DNA of 64,000 nucleotides from Aradus depressus (GCA_963662175.1 OY759216.1:50423087-50487086), one strand, 5' to 3'; positions 22,909 through 34,993 are shown, numbered from the stretch's first letter. The notes: generated by a model not told the origin, from the sequence alone. Translations and numbers: made by a program.

Positions 22909-24204
22909 TGTTTTTTGTTTTGGTATAAAAATATATTTTAAGCCGAGCAGCGGTGGACATCGTAGCTAGTAATTGTGAAGCAACACGGACTCCATCTATT
23001 GTGTGATCAGTTTCCCAAGCACTCTAGTTATGTAATCGGTCAGAAATTCGACGTTAAGTTTTCACCGAAATTTCATGTGACTATGATTATAGACCTACAA
23101 ACACACAGCCACATTTGGATTATAGCTTCCCCAGCTATACAGACTATAAGTCCAAGTTATGTAATCGGTCAGAAATTCGACGTTAAGTTTTCACCGAAAT
23201 TTGATGTTTTCCAACCCCCTAATTCCATGAATACACGATAACTCCCGATAGAATGAATGTTTCGGCACGAAATTTTATATGTGATATGAATCCAGAACCA
23301 TCTAACAACAACACCTATTGTTTTTCAGTCAAATCGGCTAAAGGGAAGGGGAAAATTAAGGAGGCTTAACAAAAAAAACCTTATAACTGTCGATGTAATG
23401 AAGGTATGAACACAAAATTTAGTATGAGGATTCAGAAGCCTCTATGTAAGTCCAACTATTTTTTGCACAATCGATTGTTTTTCGACGGAGACCGATTGAT
23501 TAACTCATTCTGGGGAAATACAATGCCGTTGATTCACCCATTTTTTTTTTTTTGTTTTTAACAAACAAAACCGTAAAAATTAATTATCACAATTGTTAAG
23601 ATTTCATTGTATTAAAACCGTATTGAGCCCTGTTTCAAGCCAGCGAGGACAAGTGGACTTATTAAAAATGTAGATCATTATAATTTTTTTCATGAACTTC
23701 GAGTATAAATAAAACTTGAACTTTCAAGGTATCTTGAAAAAAAAAACTTGGTTCATGAGACCTTTGAAAAGTAAATTTATAGCTTCTATCTTCCTTTTTC
23801 TGTCTGCAAGAATAAGAAAAAGATTTGTGATGTAGCCTTTACAGAACTTTCTTATACCAAACACGCTTTCAGATCATTCTCTCCCTCCCCCTCCCTTCAA
23901 AAAATCATTTCATACTAACATTACTGGTTATATGAAAGTATTGAGTTAGTGTCAGTATTTTTTTGTTTCATTGTACACCGTATTTTTGAGAGTGGCTTTC
24001 TTATACACAGTAATGTCAATATGAAATAATTTTGAGAAGGAGTAGGGGGAGAGAGAATGATATGTAAGCTTGGTTGGTAAAATAAAGTCCTGTAATGACC
24101 ACCTCACATATATTTCATTTTTTTTTAATTTTTCATGAAAAGTACCAATAATAAAATAATATAGGGTCTCTGATGTCGAAGCGTCTAATAAGAAGAAAAT
24201 AAAA

Positions 24205-24414
24205 GGTTAGGTTAGGTTTTATGACTCATGCCCGGGCTTTAACTATGAGGTCATATCGCCTACTACCAGAGCGCTCTTTCGTCACTCTGGTGGACATGAG
24301 CCCGACTCTACTGTGGGAGTCCTGAAGTTTTAATTCACCTAGGGCAGGGGTCTTTAACGAGTACCTGACATCATACAGGCTCGGAACCATCGCTTAACGT
24401 CCCATCCGAAGGAC
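24205..24414 (-). mobile_element. SINE-1 copy, 5'-truncated, minus strand
   Basis: It starts with the tail ggttaggttaggttttatg and stops at cccatccgaaggac, so the tRNA-like head is missing. Similar taataa-containing words flank it. Confidence 0.8.
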
Positions 24415-24588
24415 TAATAAATAACTGGAAAATAAAAGAATATTTTATAATTCGTTGCTACGGGATACAATTTAAACATATAGTGAAATATTTCCTACGA
24501 AAATTTATTTATCATTGAGGCGCCATAACTTTGTCCTATTGTTCCTATCTCAAATCTGATATGAGGACATATTAGCGACTAGAAAATT

Positions 24589-24760
24589 TTTTTTTTTTTT
24601 TTTTCTTTAGTCTACAATATGTACAAAATTTACAATAGGTGGAAGTGAACAGGAAATAAATATGCTGGCACTCCCTTAGACAGTCTCGTTATCTATTCAA
24701 AGAAGATCGCGAGGACAGCGTCGTTTCAGGCGGCGTGGAGGGTTGTCGGGATGGGACTGA
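24589..24760 (-). mobile_element. Small retroposed fragment (3' end of an unidentified retroelement)
   Basis: A poly-T (A tail on the minus strand) at 24589-24604 starts about 170 bases absent from the related repeat near 3925. The repeated word agaaaattt on both sides looks like the target duplication. Probably a 5'-truncated non-LTR 3' end; no coding sequence. Confidence 0.5.
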
Positions 24761-25433
24761 GAGAGAAAATTTAATAAGGAACATTTATGGTGGGAACCAT
24801 TTTTTCATTAGGACTAACCGTTTCTGGGTAAAGCAAGGAAATGTGTAAAATAATGTGTTTTAAAACTACATTTAAATATCAATCATGGAACCTGCGAAAA
24901 ATTATATTTTATATAAAATATGTATTCTAGTTTTTTGTATAACTCCATTACTCGAAAATATTTTTGATTAGGTCATAAACATATTTTAAAATGTACTGAG
25001 GCCCCAAGAGTGAACTAGTCTCAATTTTCGGCCGATTTCGGCCAAAATCTAATCAGATCAACTTAGGTTGTATAGTACTCGGTATGTGTCGTATTCATTC
25101 GAAATTTCTAGTTCATAGCTAGAATAATATATATATATAATGCAGCGAGGTGAGAGGATCTTTGGCGGTGTAGGTGAGGTGAGTGACGTCACCGTGGAGG
25201 GTGAAAAGGGTGTGTAAGGGCTGGGGTAGTTTCTGAATGGACTGTATATGTCTGCCCATAGTGATTCTCCCTCTATATATTCTGTCTAATGTCTAATCCT
25301 ATTGAAAAAATATTTTAAGCCATTGTCTTGTTATGATCTATTTATTTATATTAATTTCATTAATTATGTATAGAGTGTAATAACAATATGATGCTTTTTT
25401 TTATCTAGGTACTTATTTCAACGGATTATTTAC

Positions 25434-27806
25434 CCTGGATTCGAAGTAAGTTATTATTCTTGTAGTCTTCATAATAGAGAATAGGGAATTTTTCATCACT
25501 CTGTTGTATGTTTGACTGATTGTCTCCACACTGATCAGGTGGAGTTCCAACCCCCAACGTAGCGCCGTCATGGATAATATTGTTTACAAAATTTGGTATC
25601 TCAGCTCCATACATAATAAAAACATTGTTGGCTTGTATGTTGTTCACTACGGGTGGATTTGGACAGGGGGGCGGTAGGGGTTCTGAAGTGGTAGTTGGTT
25701 TTGTAGTGCAAGTTGGTGGTTCTACAGTGGTAATTGTTGGTTCTGTAGTGCAAGTTGGTGGTTCTATAGTGGTAATTGTTGGTTCTGTAGTGCAAATTGG
25801 TGGTTCTACAGTGGTAATTGTTGGTTCTGTAGTTGGGTCGTATGTGGTCGTTGGTTCTGTAGTGCTAGTTGGGTCGTATGTGGTCATTGGTTCTGTAGTG
25901 CCAGTTGGGTGGTATGTGGTCGTTGGTTCTGTAGTGCCAGTTGGGTCGTATGTAGTCGATGGTCCTGTAGTCCTAGTTGGGTCGTATGTGGTCGTTGGTT
26001 CTGTAGTCCTAGTTGGGTCGTATGTGGTCGTTGGTGCTGTAGTGCCAGTTGGGTCGTATGTGGTCGTTGGTTCTATAGTGCCAGTTGGGTCGTATGTGGT
26101 CGTTGGTTCTGTAGTGCCAGTTGGGTCGTATGTGGTCGTTGGTTCTGTAGTGCCAGTTGGGTCGTATGTGGTCGTTGGTTCTGTAGTGCTAGTTGGGTCG
26201 TATGTGATCGTTGGTTCTGTAGTGCCAGTTGGGTTGTATGTGGTCGTTGGTTCTGTAGTGCTAGTTGGGTCGTATGTGGTCGTTGGTTCTGTAGTGCTAG
26301 TTGAGTCGTATGTGGTCGTTGGTTCTGTAGTGCCAGTTGGGTCGTATGTGGTCGTTGGTTCTGTAGAGCCAGTTGGGTCGTATGTGGTCGTTGGTTCTGT
26401 AGTCCTAGTTGGTTCTGTAATGCCAGTTGGATCGTATGTGGTCGTTGTTTCTGTAGTGCCAGTTGGGTCGTATGTGGTCGTTGGTTCTGTTGTGCTAGTT
26501 AGGTCGTATATGGTCGTTGGTTCTGTAGTGCCAGTTGGGTCGTATGTGGTCGTTGGTTCTGTAGTGCCAGTTGGGTCGTATGTGGTCGATGGTTCTGTAG
26601 TCCTAGTTGGGTCGTATGTGGTCGTTGGTTCTGTAGTGCTAGTTGGGTCGTATGTGATCGTTGGTTCTGTAGTGCCAGTTGGGTTGTATGTGGTCGTTGG
26701 TTCTGTAGTGCTAGTTGGGTCGTATGTGGTCGTTGGTTCTGTAGTGCTAGTTGAGTCGTATGTGGTCGTTGGTTCTGTAGTGCCAGTTGGGTCGTATGTG
26801 GTCGTTGGTTCTGTAGAGCCAGTTGGGTCGTATGTGGTCGTTGGTTCTGTAGTCCTAGTTGGTTCTGTAATGCCAGTTGGATCGTATGTGGTCGTTGTTT
26901 CTGTAGTGCCAGTTGGGTCGTATGTGGTCGTTGGTTCTGTTGTGCTAGTTAGGTCGTATATGGTCGTTGGTTCTGTAGTGCCAGTTGGGTCGTATGTGGT
27001 CGTTGGTTCTGTAGTGCCAGTTGGGTCGTATGTGGTCGTTGGTTCTGTAGTGCCAGTTGGGTCGTATGTGGTCGTTGGTTCTGTAGTGCCAGTTGGGTCG
27101 TATGTGGTCGATGGTTCTGTAGTGCCAGTTGGGTCGTATGTGGTCGTTGGTTCTGTAGTGCCAGTTGGGTCGTATGTGGTCGATGGTTCTGTAGTCCTAG
27201 TTGGGTCGTATGTGGTCGTTGGTTCTGTAGTGCCAGTTGGGTCGTATGTGGTCGTTGGTTCTGTAGAGCCAGTTGGGTCGTATGTGGTCGTTGGTTCTGT
27301 AGAGCCAGATGGGTCGTATGTGGTCGTTGGTTCTGTAGTGCCAGTGGGGTCGTATGTGGTCGTTGGTTCTGTAGTGCTAGTTGGGTCGTATGTGGTCGTT
27401 GGTTCTGTAGTGCCAGTTGGGTCGTATGTGGTCGTTGGTTCTGTGGTGGAGGGCAGAATGACCTCTGGCGGCGTTGTGCAGACTGGACAAACTGGGCATC
27501 CAAGTGGAAGAATGAGAGTGGTGGAGGGCAGATTGACCTCTGGCGGCGTTGTGCAGACTGGACAAGCTGGGCATGCGAGTGGAGGAAGGGGAGTGGTATT
27601 CGGCAAATCCGTTGTCTCCTCAGATCCAGAGTAACTTTCTAAGGGATCGATGTCTGCAAATAGCAGGATCAGGAATACACACAATATGTCCTCCAAGTCT
27701 GTGATGTCAACAAACTCAGCGTCTGGAAGGAAACCGTAGTAAGCGTTGCTACTGTCTTCATCATCGTACAAATCTCTCTTAAGCCTTTTCGATTCTTTGG
27801 AATCCC
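25434..27806 (-). CDS. Micro-exon gene, 2,373-nt mucin-like repeat exon
   Basis: Acceptor ctatttttcag, donor CAGG|gtaaat, phase 1 at both ends, 791 codons. It starts DSKESKRLKRDLYDDEDS with a furin-type RLKR site, then a short hydrophobic run (ILCVFLILLF), two copies of a Cys/Pro block with CPVCTTPPEV, about 45 units of a 12-residue repeat of the type TTEPTTTYDPTG, four Cys-spaced units (TITTVEPPTCTTEP) and a non-repeat end with DQCGDNQSNIQQS and YYEDYKNNNLLRIQ. Dense Thr and Pro predict heavy O-glycosylation, as in mucins and insect peritrophic or salivary proteins. Reading past the donor would add only Gly-Lys before a stop. The repeat number is probably variable. Confidence 0.8.
25836..27450. 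repeat. Coding minisatellite, 36-bp unit, about 45 copies, with a 450-bp higher-order duplication
   Basis: The plus-strand unit is gttggttctgtagtgccag followed by ttgggtcgtatgtggtc. Rare variants recur exactly 450 bp apart: ttgtgctagttaggtcgtat at about 26489 and 26939, and gtcctagttggttctgtaat at about 26401 and 26851, so a block of about 12.5 units was duplicated recently. Because 36 is a multiple of three, all six frames stay open; only the minus frame matches the flanking exons. Confidence 0.92.
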
Positions 27807-27851
27807 CTGAAAAATAGAAAATGTAAAAATGAATAATTTTATATCAAAGCT

Positions 27852-28155
27852 CGGACATTATGGAGATGTAAGCATGCTAGCCTACTGAGCAGAAGACCTT
27901 GGGTTCGAAACCCAGTCGAGACCGTTAGGTTTTATAACTGGGAGCTGAAAAAACGCACGCAGTTCTTCGAATGGGACTTAAAGCGATGGTCCCGAGCCTG
28001 TACGATGCCAGGTACTCGTTAAACACCTCTACTCTAGGTGAATAAAAATGTAGGGCAGACGAAACTTAAGACTCCCATTATACAGTCGGGTTCATGTCCA
28101 CCGGAGTGACGAGAGATTTCTCTGGCAGTAAGCGCTATGACCTCATAGTCGTACA
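27852..28155 (+). mobile_element. SINE-1 copy, diverged
   Basis: Head remnant gagcagaagaccttgggttc, B box gttcgaaacc, body cgatggtcccgagcctgtac and tail tgacctcatagt are in order, with many substitutions. Confidence 0.65.
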
Positions 28156-28984
28156 AAAGATTTTGTCCTGTTGCTCGATGTACGCACATTCAAACTTTTC
28201 GATCACACAGTAACGACAAAAAAAGTGTTTAGACAATTGGTCGATTGTGTACACATAGGATATTCTCCCTTGAAGAAACCAGGTAAACAGAGTCGATACT
28301 ACAAGATAATATTCAGAATATAGTAAGATTTTTCTCAGAGAAGAGCCTTGTTACCAACTTTTGAATTTCTCCTTTTCGTATTGATATTCACAAATATCCG
28401 ATATATATATATATATATATGAGCAGTTCCATTACTTTTCGGAAAAACCGTGCGCACAAGGTTTTTCAATTATGCTGCCGATTTTTTGTGTGAAAGTACG
28501 TGCGAAAAAATGACGATCTACAAAGTTTCAGCACGATTGAGATCAACTCATTGGAGTTAAGATTTTTTATTGTCTAAAAAAAACCGCTATTTAGGCGAAG
28601 TTTAATAGTTATTTCCTTGCCATGTTTCGACTAAAAAAATGTCTACTATAGGGTTTTTTTTTATCGTCAGGATGTCAGCTTTTCAAAAAAAAAAAAAAAC
28701 CGACTAATTTTTTCACATCCTCATGCATTAGAGCTAATATTAGCTACGCGTGATATTACAAAAATCGCTCGAAATCGAACAGCTTTAAAAAGCTATTGAA
28801 ACAATTGTTTCAAGCTGGGATTTTTTTTCAAGTATTTATACAGGTTGGGGAAGTTGGAAAAACTACACAAAAAACGAAATTTCTATGTTCTAATCGAATT
28901 AATTCACCTAGGAATTTTGCTATTTTTGAAAAAAGAGATTCTTTCTATTAACGATAACTTTTTTCTATGTGAACGAAATCGACG

Positions 28985-29066
28985 ACCACATATGACCCAA
29001 CTAGGACTACAGAACCAACGACCACATACGACCCAACTGGCACTACAGAACCAACGACCACAATAT
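28985..29066 (+). repeat. Inverted fragment of the mucin minisatellite
   Basis: Just over two 36-bp units (accacatatgacccaactag, gactacagaaccaacgacc, acatacgacccaactggcac) lie on the plus strand 1.2 kb from the mucin exon, opposite in orientation to the exon copies. They are embedded in unrelated AT-rich sequence. Confidence 0.9.
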
Positions 29067-29302
29067 AGAAAGAGAGAGTGAGAGAACAAAAATTTAGTTG
29101 AATAACTTGTGCTGGGGAAGTATAATATCGGATATGCTGAGTACCTGACCGCTTCTATTTAATGGTCATAGAAGTGCAGCAGGTTTGAGGTCACTTCAGC
29201 CATTGCACAGTAGGTCTAAATTTGTATCTTTTTAACTAATTTTCCACTATTTTCACAATAAATGTTAATTGAAATTTTCCAGTAAACAACATTAACAAAA
29301 AT

Positions 29303-30230
29303 TTCATATCATAATGAACTGGGACATTTTGGAGGACCCTGTACTAAACATGGGCTCAGACAAGATGACACCAGTTTTCAACTTTAATAAGAAAATTAAA
29401 GTATCAATACCAGACAGAAGTCTGGATCTTGAGACCCAAGATCGGGATAAGCTGGTCTGGTTCACAGACGGCTCAAAAACCGAGAGAGGAATTGGAGCTG
29501 GAATACATGGGAGGACAGTCAAGGGAGATACTAGTATATCACTAGGTGTTCCAAGCTGAAGTATATGCCATCCTCGGGTGTGCCTGGCTCATGAAGAGAC
29601 GGAACATCAGGGGAGGGTGGATCTTAATACTGTCTGACAGCCAAGCAGCGCTGCAAGCTGTCATCATAGATTCCAAAATCGTCCTGGAATGGCTTCAAGC
29701 ACTGGAGTCCCTGACGGACCAAAATAGAGTGGAGTTGAGATGAGTTGCAGGGCATCAGGGGTTAGAGGGCAACGAAAGGGCTGATCAACTAGTCCGGTCA
29801 GGAGCTGACAGAGAACCTATAGGACCGGAACTCTTCTGCGGGATGTCTAAGAGAACCGTAAGGGGGGCAATAAATGGTTGGATAGCTCCTGAATATGAGC
29901 AGAATGGATCTAAGAGCTATGACAGCGCTGATTACACCTACAAAATATGGGCATCGCTAGATGCCCTCTATGCAGGAAATGTAGCAAGGAAAATGAGACT
30001 CCGGTTCATATTCTAAGCCGGTGCGGGGCACTAGAAAGCAGAAGATTTTACTGCTTCGGGTCTGCCATAACGGAACCGAAGCAGTTAATGGAAGGAACCT
30101 GCAGAAGAATCCTGGACTTTATTAAAGATACAGAGCTGCTGCACGGACAAACACCCACAGGGCACACAATAGGCCTACTCTAGCAGCGGTGACAATCAGC
30201 ACTCGGGTAAAAAAAAAAATCATAATAAAA
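29303..30230 (+). pseudogene. Non-LTR retrotransposon fragment: RNase H domain and Cys-rich tail
   Basis: Split frames give LVWFTDGSKTERGIGAG, FQAEVYAILGCAW, ILSDSQAALQAV and VAGHQGLEGNERADQLV, the four conserved blocks of a retroelement RNase H. Downstream, CPLCRKCSKENETPVHILSR and RCGAL form the zinc-knuckle-like tail of such elements. A frameshift near 29550 and stops near 29742 and 29947 inactivate it. An A-rich run at 30210-30220 probably marks the 3' end. Confidence 0.85.
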
Positions 30231-30369
30231 CTAAAAAATCCTAATAACTGCCAATGTATTAAATGGATCAACACGAGATTTTATATGAAAATATAAAACC
30301 CGATAAGAAGGTACTACACATTTGCAGTAATATCAGTTTTTACTGGTAATGGATAATTATTTTTTTAAA

Positions 30370-30930
30370 ATCAAATATGACGTCGCAAATATACCTGCCC
30401 TCCAGTTTACCTCAACAATAATCCCATCCCTTAAAAAAAAAAAAAACAATGCCCGCTATCTAGGCCATCTACTTGACAACTGGAATCCTCACTCGAGACT
30501 GAAAAGACAAGAAATGAACAGATGTTACAAACTACTACTGAGACTACTAGACAAAAGATCTAAATTAACTTGGAGAATAAAACGACTTGTGTACAAGGCA
30601 GTGTTGAAACCGATGTGGACTTACGGACTTGAACTCTGGGGTTCTGCCAAAGATTCCAATCAACAGATCATCCAATCCAAAATCCATCATACAATAGCCA
30701 ATGCTCCTTACTATGTTTCCAACCAGACCCTTCATACTGACCTCCCTACGTCAATGAAGTAGCTAAATCCAGATACAAAAAGTTATTTTGCTCCCCGAGT
30801 GCCCATAGTAATTCTTTAGTCCGTGACCTCCATTCTGCCACACTTCCCTAGACACGATTTAAGCGCCAATGGCCAAGAGACTTCCTTAGTAGCAGCAGTG
30901 ACTGACAATGAGTTATAAATGAGCGCAACT
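30370..30930 (+). pseudogene. Jockey-clade reverse transcriptase C-terminus, fragment
   Basis: Motifs NARYLGHLLDNWN, LVYKAVLKPMWTYGLELWGS and TIANAPYYVSNQTLHTD match the end of the intact Jockey frame at 52467-54196. A poly-A stretch replaces the centre near 30430, and a stop follows LPTSMK. The 3' part resembles the copy at 34995-35490. Confidence 0.82.
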
Positions 30931-32133
30931 CAGTGCCTAGGGAGTGTCACCGCTGGGTGATTTCTCCCCTCTTCACATTTTGACAATGCAATATTTAACT
31001 CTTTTAGCATATTTGCTTGTTGTATATATTATTTATATAGTTATGAGAAGTACCTATTAGTAAATTTAAAAAAAATACTTTAACTATGTGCATTAAAGCT
31101 TGACCAAGGACAATAATATGTTTACAAACGTGTATATACAACATATAAATTAAAAAGATATGAACTTACAGTAAAATATTGAATACTATACAATATAAAG
31201 AAGAACATATTATTTTAAAAAATAATTTCTTGCAAACAAAAAAAATTAAAATATTATATTTAAAAAAAAATTAAACACACTTGACCTTCATTTATATTGT
31301 CTTCACTGAGGAGAAACAAGAAATTAATTAAGAAATTGAAAAAAACATGAAAATAATAACCGAAATACATTTAAAACGCTAGAAAATACAAGTGAACATA
31401 ATTTACGTAGCTTACAACACTTTGGTTACAATAAATAAAAATGGACTGTAATATCAGATTGTATTATTTTGTAGGTTATTTTATTTTACCTTATTTTATG
31501 TGTATGTTTTTTTTTTTTTTTTTTTTTTTTTATACTCACTGTCATCAAATTTACTTATAGTTTTATTTTAACTGATTGTAAATATACCAAATAAAAAAAA
31601 ATATCAATTTTGTAATATGATGTTTAACCCTTTTCAAATATGGCTGCAGTAAGCTTCACTTTTGAACTGTTAGTCGGGTATTGAGAAAGTATATACACAT
31701 GCATGTGCGGATACAAGGAAGGTAATTAGCCACCGACGCTTGGGAAATAATAAAACGTAACATAAGATTTTGTAAATAGACCTAAAATGCGTTTATAACT
31801 GAAATAATGAGAGCCTTTGGACCAGGGGAGGAGAGGATCTGAAGAGGGGTAATGAGTATAACCCACCCCAAAGCATAGGTGAAGAAAAAGGGACTCAAGA
31901 GGTTTTGTAAATAAGTTTTTAATACATTTATAACAAAAATAATGAGGGAGGTTTGATCGGGGGAGGATTTAAGGGGTAATGAGAACAATCCCTCCCCCAA
32001 GGCTTTCTTGTCTATACATACATTACACTGACAGTTATTAGAGTTTTTGAGTTGAACCCCACTCCTCTGGTCCGCATCCGTTCCCATTGGCCGTTTCGAC
32101 TAAAAATTGATAGTGATAATGGGGTTGTGTATA

Positions 32134-33154
32134 TGTTACGGATAATGTCCAAAATTGGGTAATGTGTACATTACCCGGGTATTGTATACATTACCCACCA
32201 AGGACGGGTAAAGCCCGATGAAAACTACGTTACCCGGGTAGTGTGCACTTTACTCAAGGCCTGTTGGGTAAAGTGAGTGAAAGTGGGTAATGTGACAAAA
32301 ACAAAATTTCAATTCTCAAAATTTTAATATAACGACTTATTTTTGCAAGGGTTGCTGCCGTGACACTTGGAGTTGCACAACATACCTGCGGCTCTGCATT
32401 TACACTTTTTGGTTGAACACTTAAGCTTGCAATGACATTTAGTAAATCCTTGTCCGCCACAGAACGATTGTGCAGTAGCCATCAGACGTGAAGACATCGT
32501 TTCATGACATACTGAAGATAATTCGATTAGTGGTTCTGGGCAAACTGTAAACTGGTTTCTAGTAAATAGGTCTTTACAGGTCCCATTTTCATTTGCTAGT
32601 TTGTATAAGCCCTTGCTGGAGTCAAAATCCACAATTGTAGCAATGAGATTACGAAAATCGCCCTTTGCTTTGTCTACCTCGGGGATATGAATGCGAACAG
32701 TTTGTCCTTGTATAGCAGGAGGGAATTTGGTGATGGAAGTTGTTAGCATTTTTTTTGCTTGATTTTGCAAACAGTCCACAGCTTTTCTACGATTACCCGC
32801 AATATCTTGAGACTTGCGACATAGTTCGCATTGTCCGCCATCATCACATAAATGACATTGATCTATTGGTTCGTGGTCTTCAATTTCGCTAAGATCTTGT
32901 TCATCTTTCTCATTGTCATTAGTTTCAGTTCCCCCCCCCCCCCCCCCCCCCCCTACAGAAGCTTCACGAATAGCAAGCTCTAAGTCATCCTCTGACTGTA
33001 GATTAGCAATTACATGTTTAGGTAGTGATGACTATCTCACATTACCCAAACACCCCTGGCTAATGTACACACTACACAATTTTAGTGTGTTGTTATTCAG
33101 TTTTTGCACATTACCCACATCGATATAACCCAATTTTGGTCATTACCCTTAACA
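32134..33154 (-). mobile_element. Ginger-type DNA transposon derivative (1,021 bp)
   Basis: The ends are TGTTACGGATAATG and, inverted, TGTTAAGGGTAATG, followed on both sides by related sequence (CCAAAATTGGGT). TATA flanks both ends (32130-32133 and 33155-33158), a 4-bp target duplication. A TGT start, 4-bp duplication and KRBA2-like C-terminus fit Ginger elements, which carry retrovirus-type integrases. The integrase core is missing. A poly-C run of about 20 at 32931-32953 interrupts the frame. The site is a dispersed repeat whose empty copy lies at about 33260-33330. Confidence 0.8.
32324..32920 (-). pseudogene. Ginger transposase C-terminal part (zinc-binding tail)
   Basis: The frame includes CHLCDDGGQCELCRKSQD, then TVRIHIPEVDKAKGDF, and finally CHCKLKCSTKKCKCRAAG with MLCNSKCHGSNPCKN. 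The closely spaced Cys tail and the CxxC pair are the pattern of the KRBA2/SCAND3-like end of Ginger-type integrases. The catalytic D,D,E region lies upstream in intact elements and is absent here. Confidence 0.7.
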
Positions 33155-33164
33155 TATACATATG

Positions 33165-33370
33165 TGATAATTCGTGCTGATACGTTCATTACATTGGCAG
33201 TTATTAGAGTTTTTGAGTTGAAGCCCCACTCCTCTGGTCTCCATCCGTTCCCATTGGTCGATTCGACTAAAAATTGATAGTGATAATTGGGTTGTGTATA
33301 CATATGTGATAATTCGTGGTGATACGTTCATTACATTGGCAGTTATTAGAGTTTTTGAGTTAATTAAGCA
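33165..33370. repeat. Local direct repeat of the gaatgtatcgacac-type family
   Basis: The segment tgataattcgtgctgatacg ... ggcagttattagagtttttg occurs twice in a row (about 33170 and 33310) and again at 31980-32130. It belongs to the most widely dispersed short repeat of the window. Confidence 0.65.
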
Positions 33371-33371
33371 T

Positions 33372-33880
33372 AGTGGTAGAGCAGCGCAGTAGATTAAGTT
33401 CCATAAGAGGATGAAGGATATGAGGAGCTTCTCTTTCCCAAAAGTTGAAAACTTGAGGTACCTCGAGTTCACAGTAACTAGCAACTCGATATTGGAAGAA
33501 GTGAGTAGAAGACTTTTGCAAGCCCAAAGAGCGAACTTCGCTGCCATCAAGCTACTACGCTCCAAACCCCTATCGAAGAACCTGAACCACACGATATACA
33601 GCTAGCTCCATGATAAAACCAGTCCTGATCTATAAAACCTGGACCCAGACCGCACATATGGAAAAGCGCTTCCAGACGTTTGAAAATAATGTAACCATAG
33701 TAGCCGACATGAAATGAGGGGGTTTGCGGTGGGCTGGGCATGTGGAAAGAAGCGAATCACAGACAGCTATAGAACGCATCATGGACGTTCAGGTCCAAGA
33801 AGCCAGATCACGGCAGAGATGGACTCAAGAATGCTGCGGAACACGGCGACCGGTGGCGCACGACATGTATAAATATTTGT
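33372..33880 (+). pseudogene. RTE-clade reverse transcriptase C-terminal fragment
   Basis: The frame reads KVENLRYLEFTVTSNSILEE, VSRRLLQAQRANFAAIKLLR and SKPLSKNLNHTIYS, and after frameshifts GLRWAGHVERSE. These blocks (ENLRYLG-V, the EISRRI--A-RA--S--KLL-SK-LS pattern and RWAGHV-R) are typical of RTE/CR1-type elements after the catalytic centre. At least two frameshifts break it. Confidence 0.75.
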
Positions 33881-34152
33881 ATGAATAACATCAGTGATTA
33901 TCTTTCAACAATATTATTTTGTTTAATAACAGAAAAAGTTCATCATAATAGTTTCAAATATGATAAAAAAAACAGTAACTAATCTATAGGTCTATAGGTA
34001 ATGACAAGAGTATAGTGGTGAGCAATATAAATACATAGAAACGTTAAATATATCTGCGTGGAACTTCAAATTAATGTTTATAGTGAAGTATATTCTTAAC
34101 AATTTATTTATTTTATCTCAAGAGCAAGTTACTGCGATTTTTGTCTTTACTT

Positions 34153-34420
34153 CGTTTGAACTTGAAAGAAATAAAACTTGTTTATTTATGGTATTGTCTA
34201 ATTTCACCAAATATATTTACATGGGAGTACTTTCGGTATTTCTACCATCTTCAGCCAAAAACATAAGAGATAAGACTAAAGACTAAAGATTTAGTCTTAT
34301 CTCTTATGCTTTTGGCTGAGGATGGTAGAAATACCGAAAGTACTCCCATGTAAATATATTTGGTGAAATTAGACAATACCATAAACAAACAAGTTTTATT
34401 TCTTTCAAGTTCATTTGAAT
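34153..34420. mobile_element. Palindromic MITE
   Basis: Left arm ttcgtttgaacttgaaagaa ... gggagtactttcggtatttc; right arm is its inverted copy ending tctttcaagttcatttgaa. The loop is near 34285. It shares the core word gagtactttcggtat with the elements at 38704, 47812 and 57012, so this is one family. Confidence 0.88.
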
Positions 34421-34644
34421 TATTTCACAATATCTCTACAATAATGTCAGTTTTCATTTACTTCGTTTATTTATTTTTTTCTGATAGGTAATATTGTTAA
34501 AATTAGTTATTTCTTAGACATCCATGAATGGAGAAGCATGTTCTAATGTGAAATAATTAAAAATAAATACTCCGAAATTTTGTTTAGCTATGAGATCCTC
34601 TGTTTTAAAATATTAGAGATTTTTTTTTTAAATTTACAAAGATA

Positions 34645-34993
34645 GGTTAGGTTAGGTTTTATGACTCATGCCCGGGCTTTAACTATGAGGTCATATCGCC
34701 TAATACCAGAGCGCTCTTTCGTCACTCTGGTGGATCTGACCCCGACTCTATCGTGGAGTCCTAAATTTTGCCTACCCTAAATTTGTATTCATCTAGGGTA
34801 GGGGTCTTAGAGTTTAACGAGTACCTGACATCATACAGGCTCGGGACAATCGCTTAACGTCCCATCCGAAGGACGGCGTGCTTAAGTTTATTTTACCTCC
34901 TCAAGATAAAATAATTTAAGGGCCTCGGTCGGGTTCCGAACCCAAGTTCTTAAACTCAGAAGGCAAGCATACCACTGAGCTACCAGCGCCCTT
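34645..34993 (-). mobile_element. SINE-1 copy, full length, minus strand
   Basis: Tail ggttaggttaggttttatg on the left, head ctaccagcgcccttt on the right, flanked by tttacaaagata and tttacaaagagata. It is inserted at the 3' end of the Jockey fragment that follows. Confidence 0.88.

Larger units (their letters stand above)
20600..25433. other. Intron of the micro-exon gene, repeats and plus-strand coding-like pieces
   Basis: AT-rich, with several copies of the gaatgtatcgacac family (21340-21480, 23160-23420), the repeat of 3600-3780 again at 23820-24100, a SINE-1 piece at 24205-24414 and a small retroposed fragment at 24589-24760. Four plus-strand open stretches are listed separately. No further minus-strand phase-1 exon was accepted. 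Confidence 0.5.

Noticed and set aside
25580..27634. 684-codon plus-strand ORF (Val/Gly-rich) and other long frames over the mucin exon
   Set aside because: The 36-bp unit is a multiple of three without stops in any frame, so all frames stay open. Only the minus frame connects to exons at both sides with correct splice phases.
31290..31330. Strong acceptor-like ctcctcag with a donor-like gtcaag about 20 nt later on the minus strand
   Set aside because: In phase 1 the exon has a stop (ATA TAA). A 15-nt variant needs a poor acceptor. Not added to the chain.
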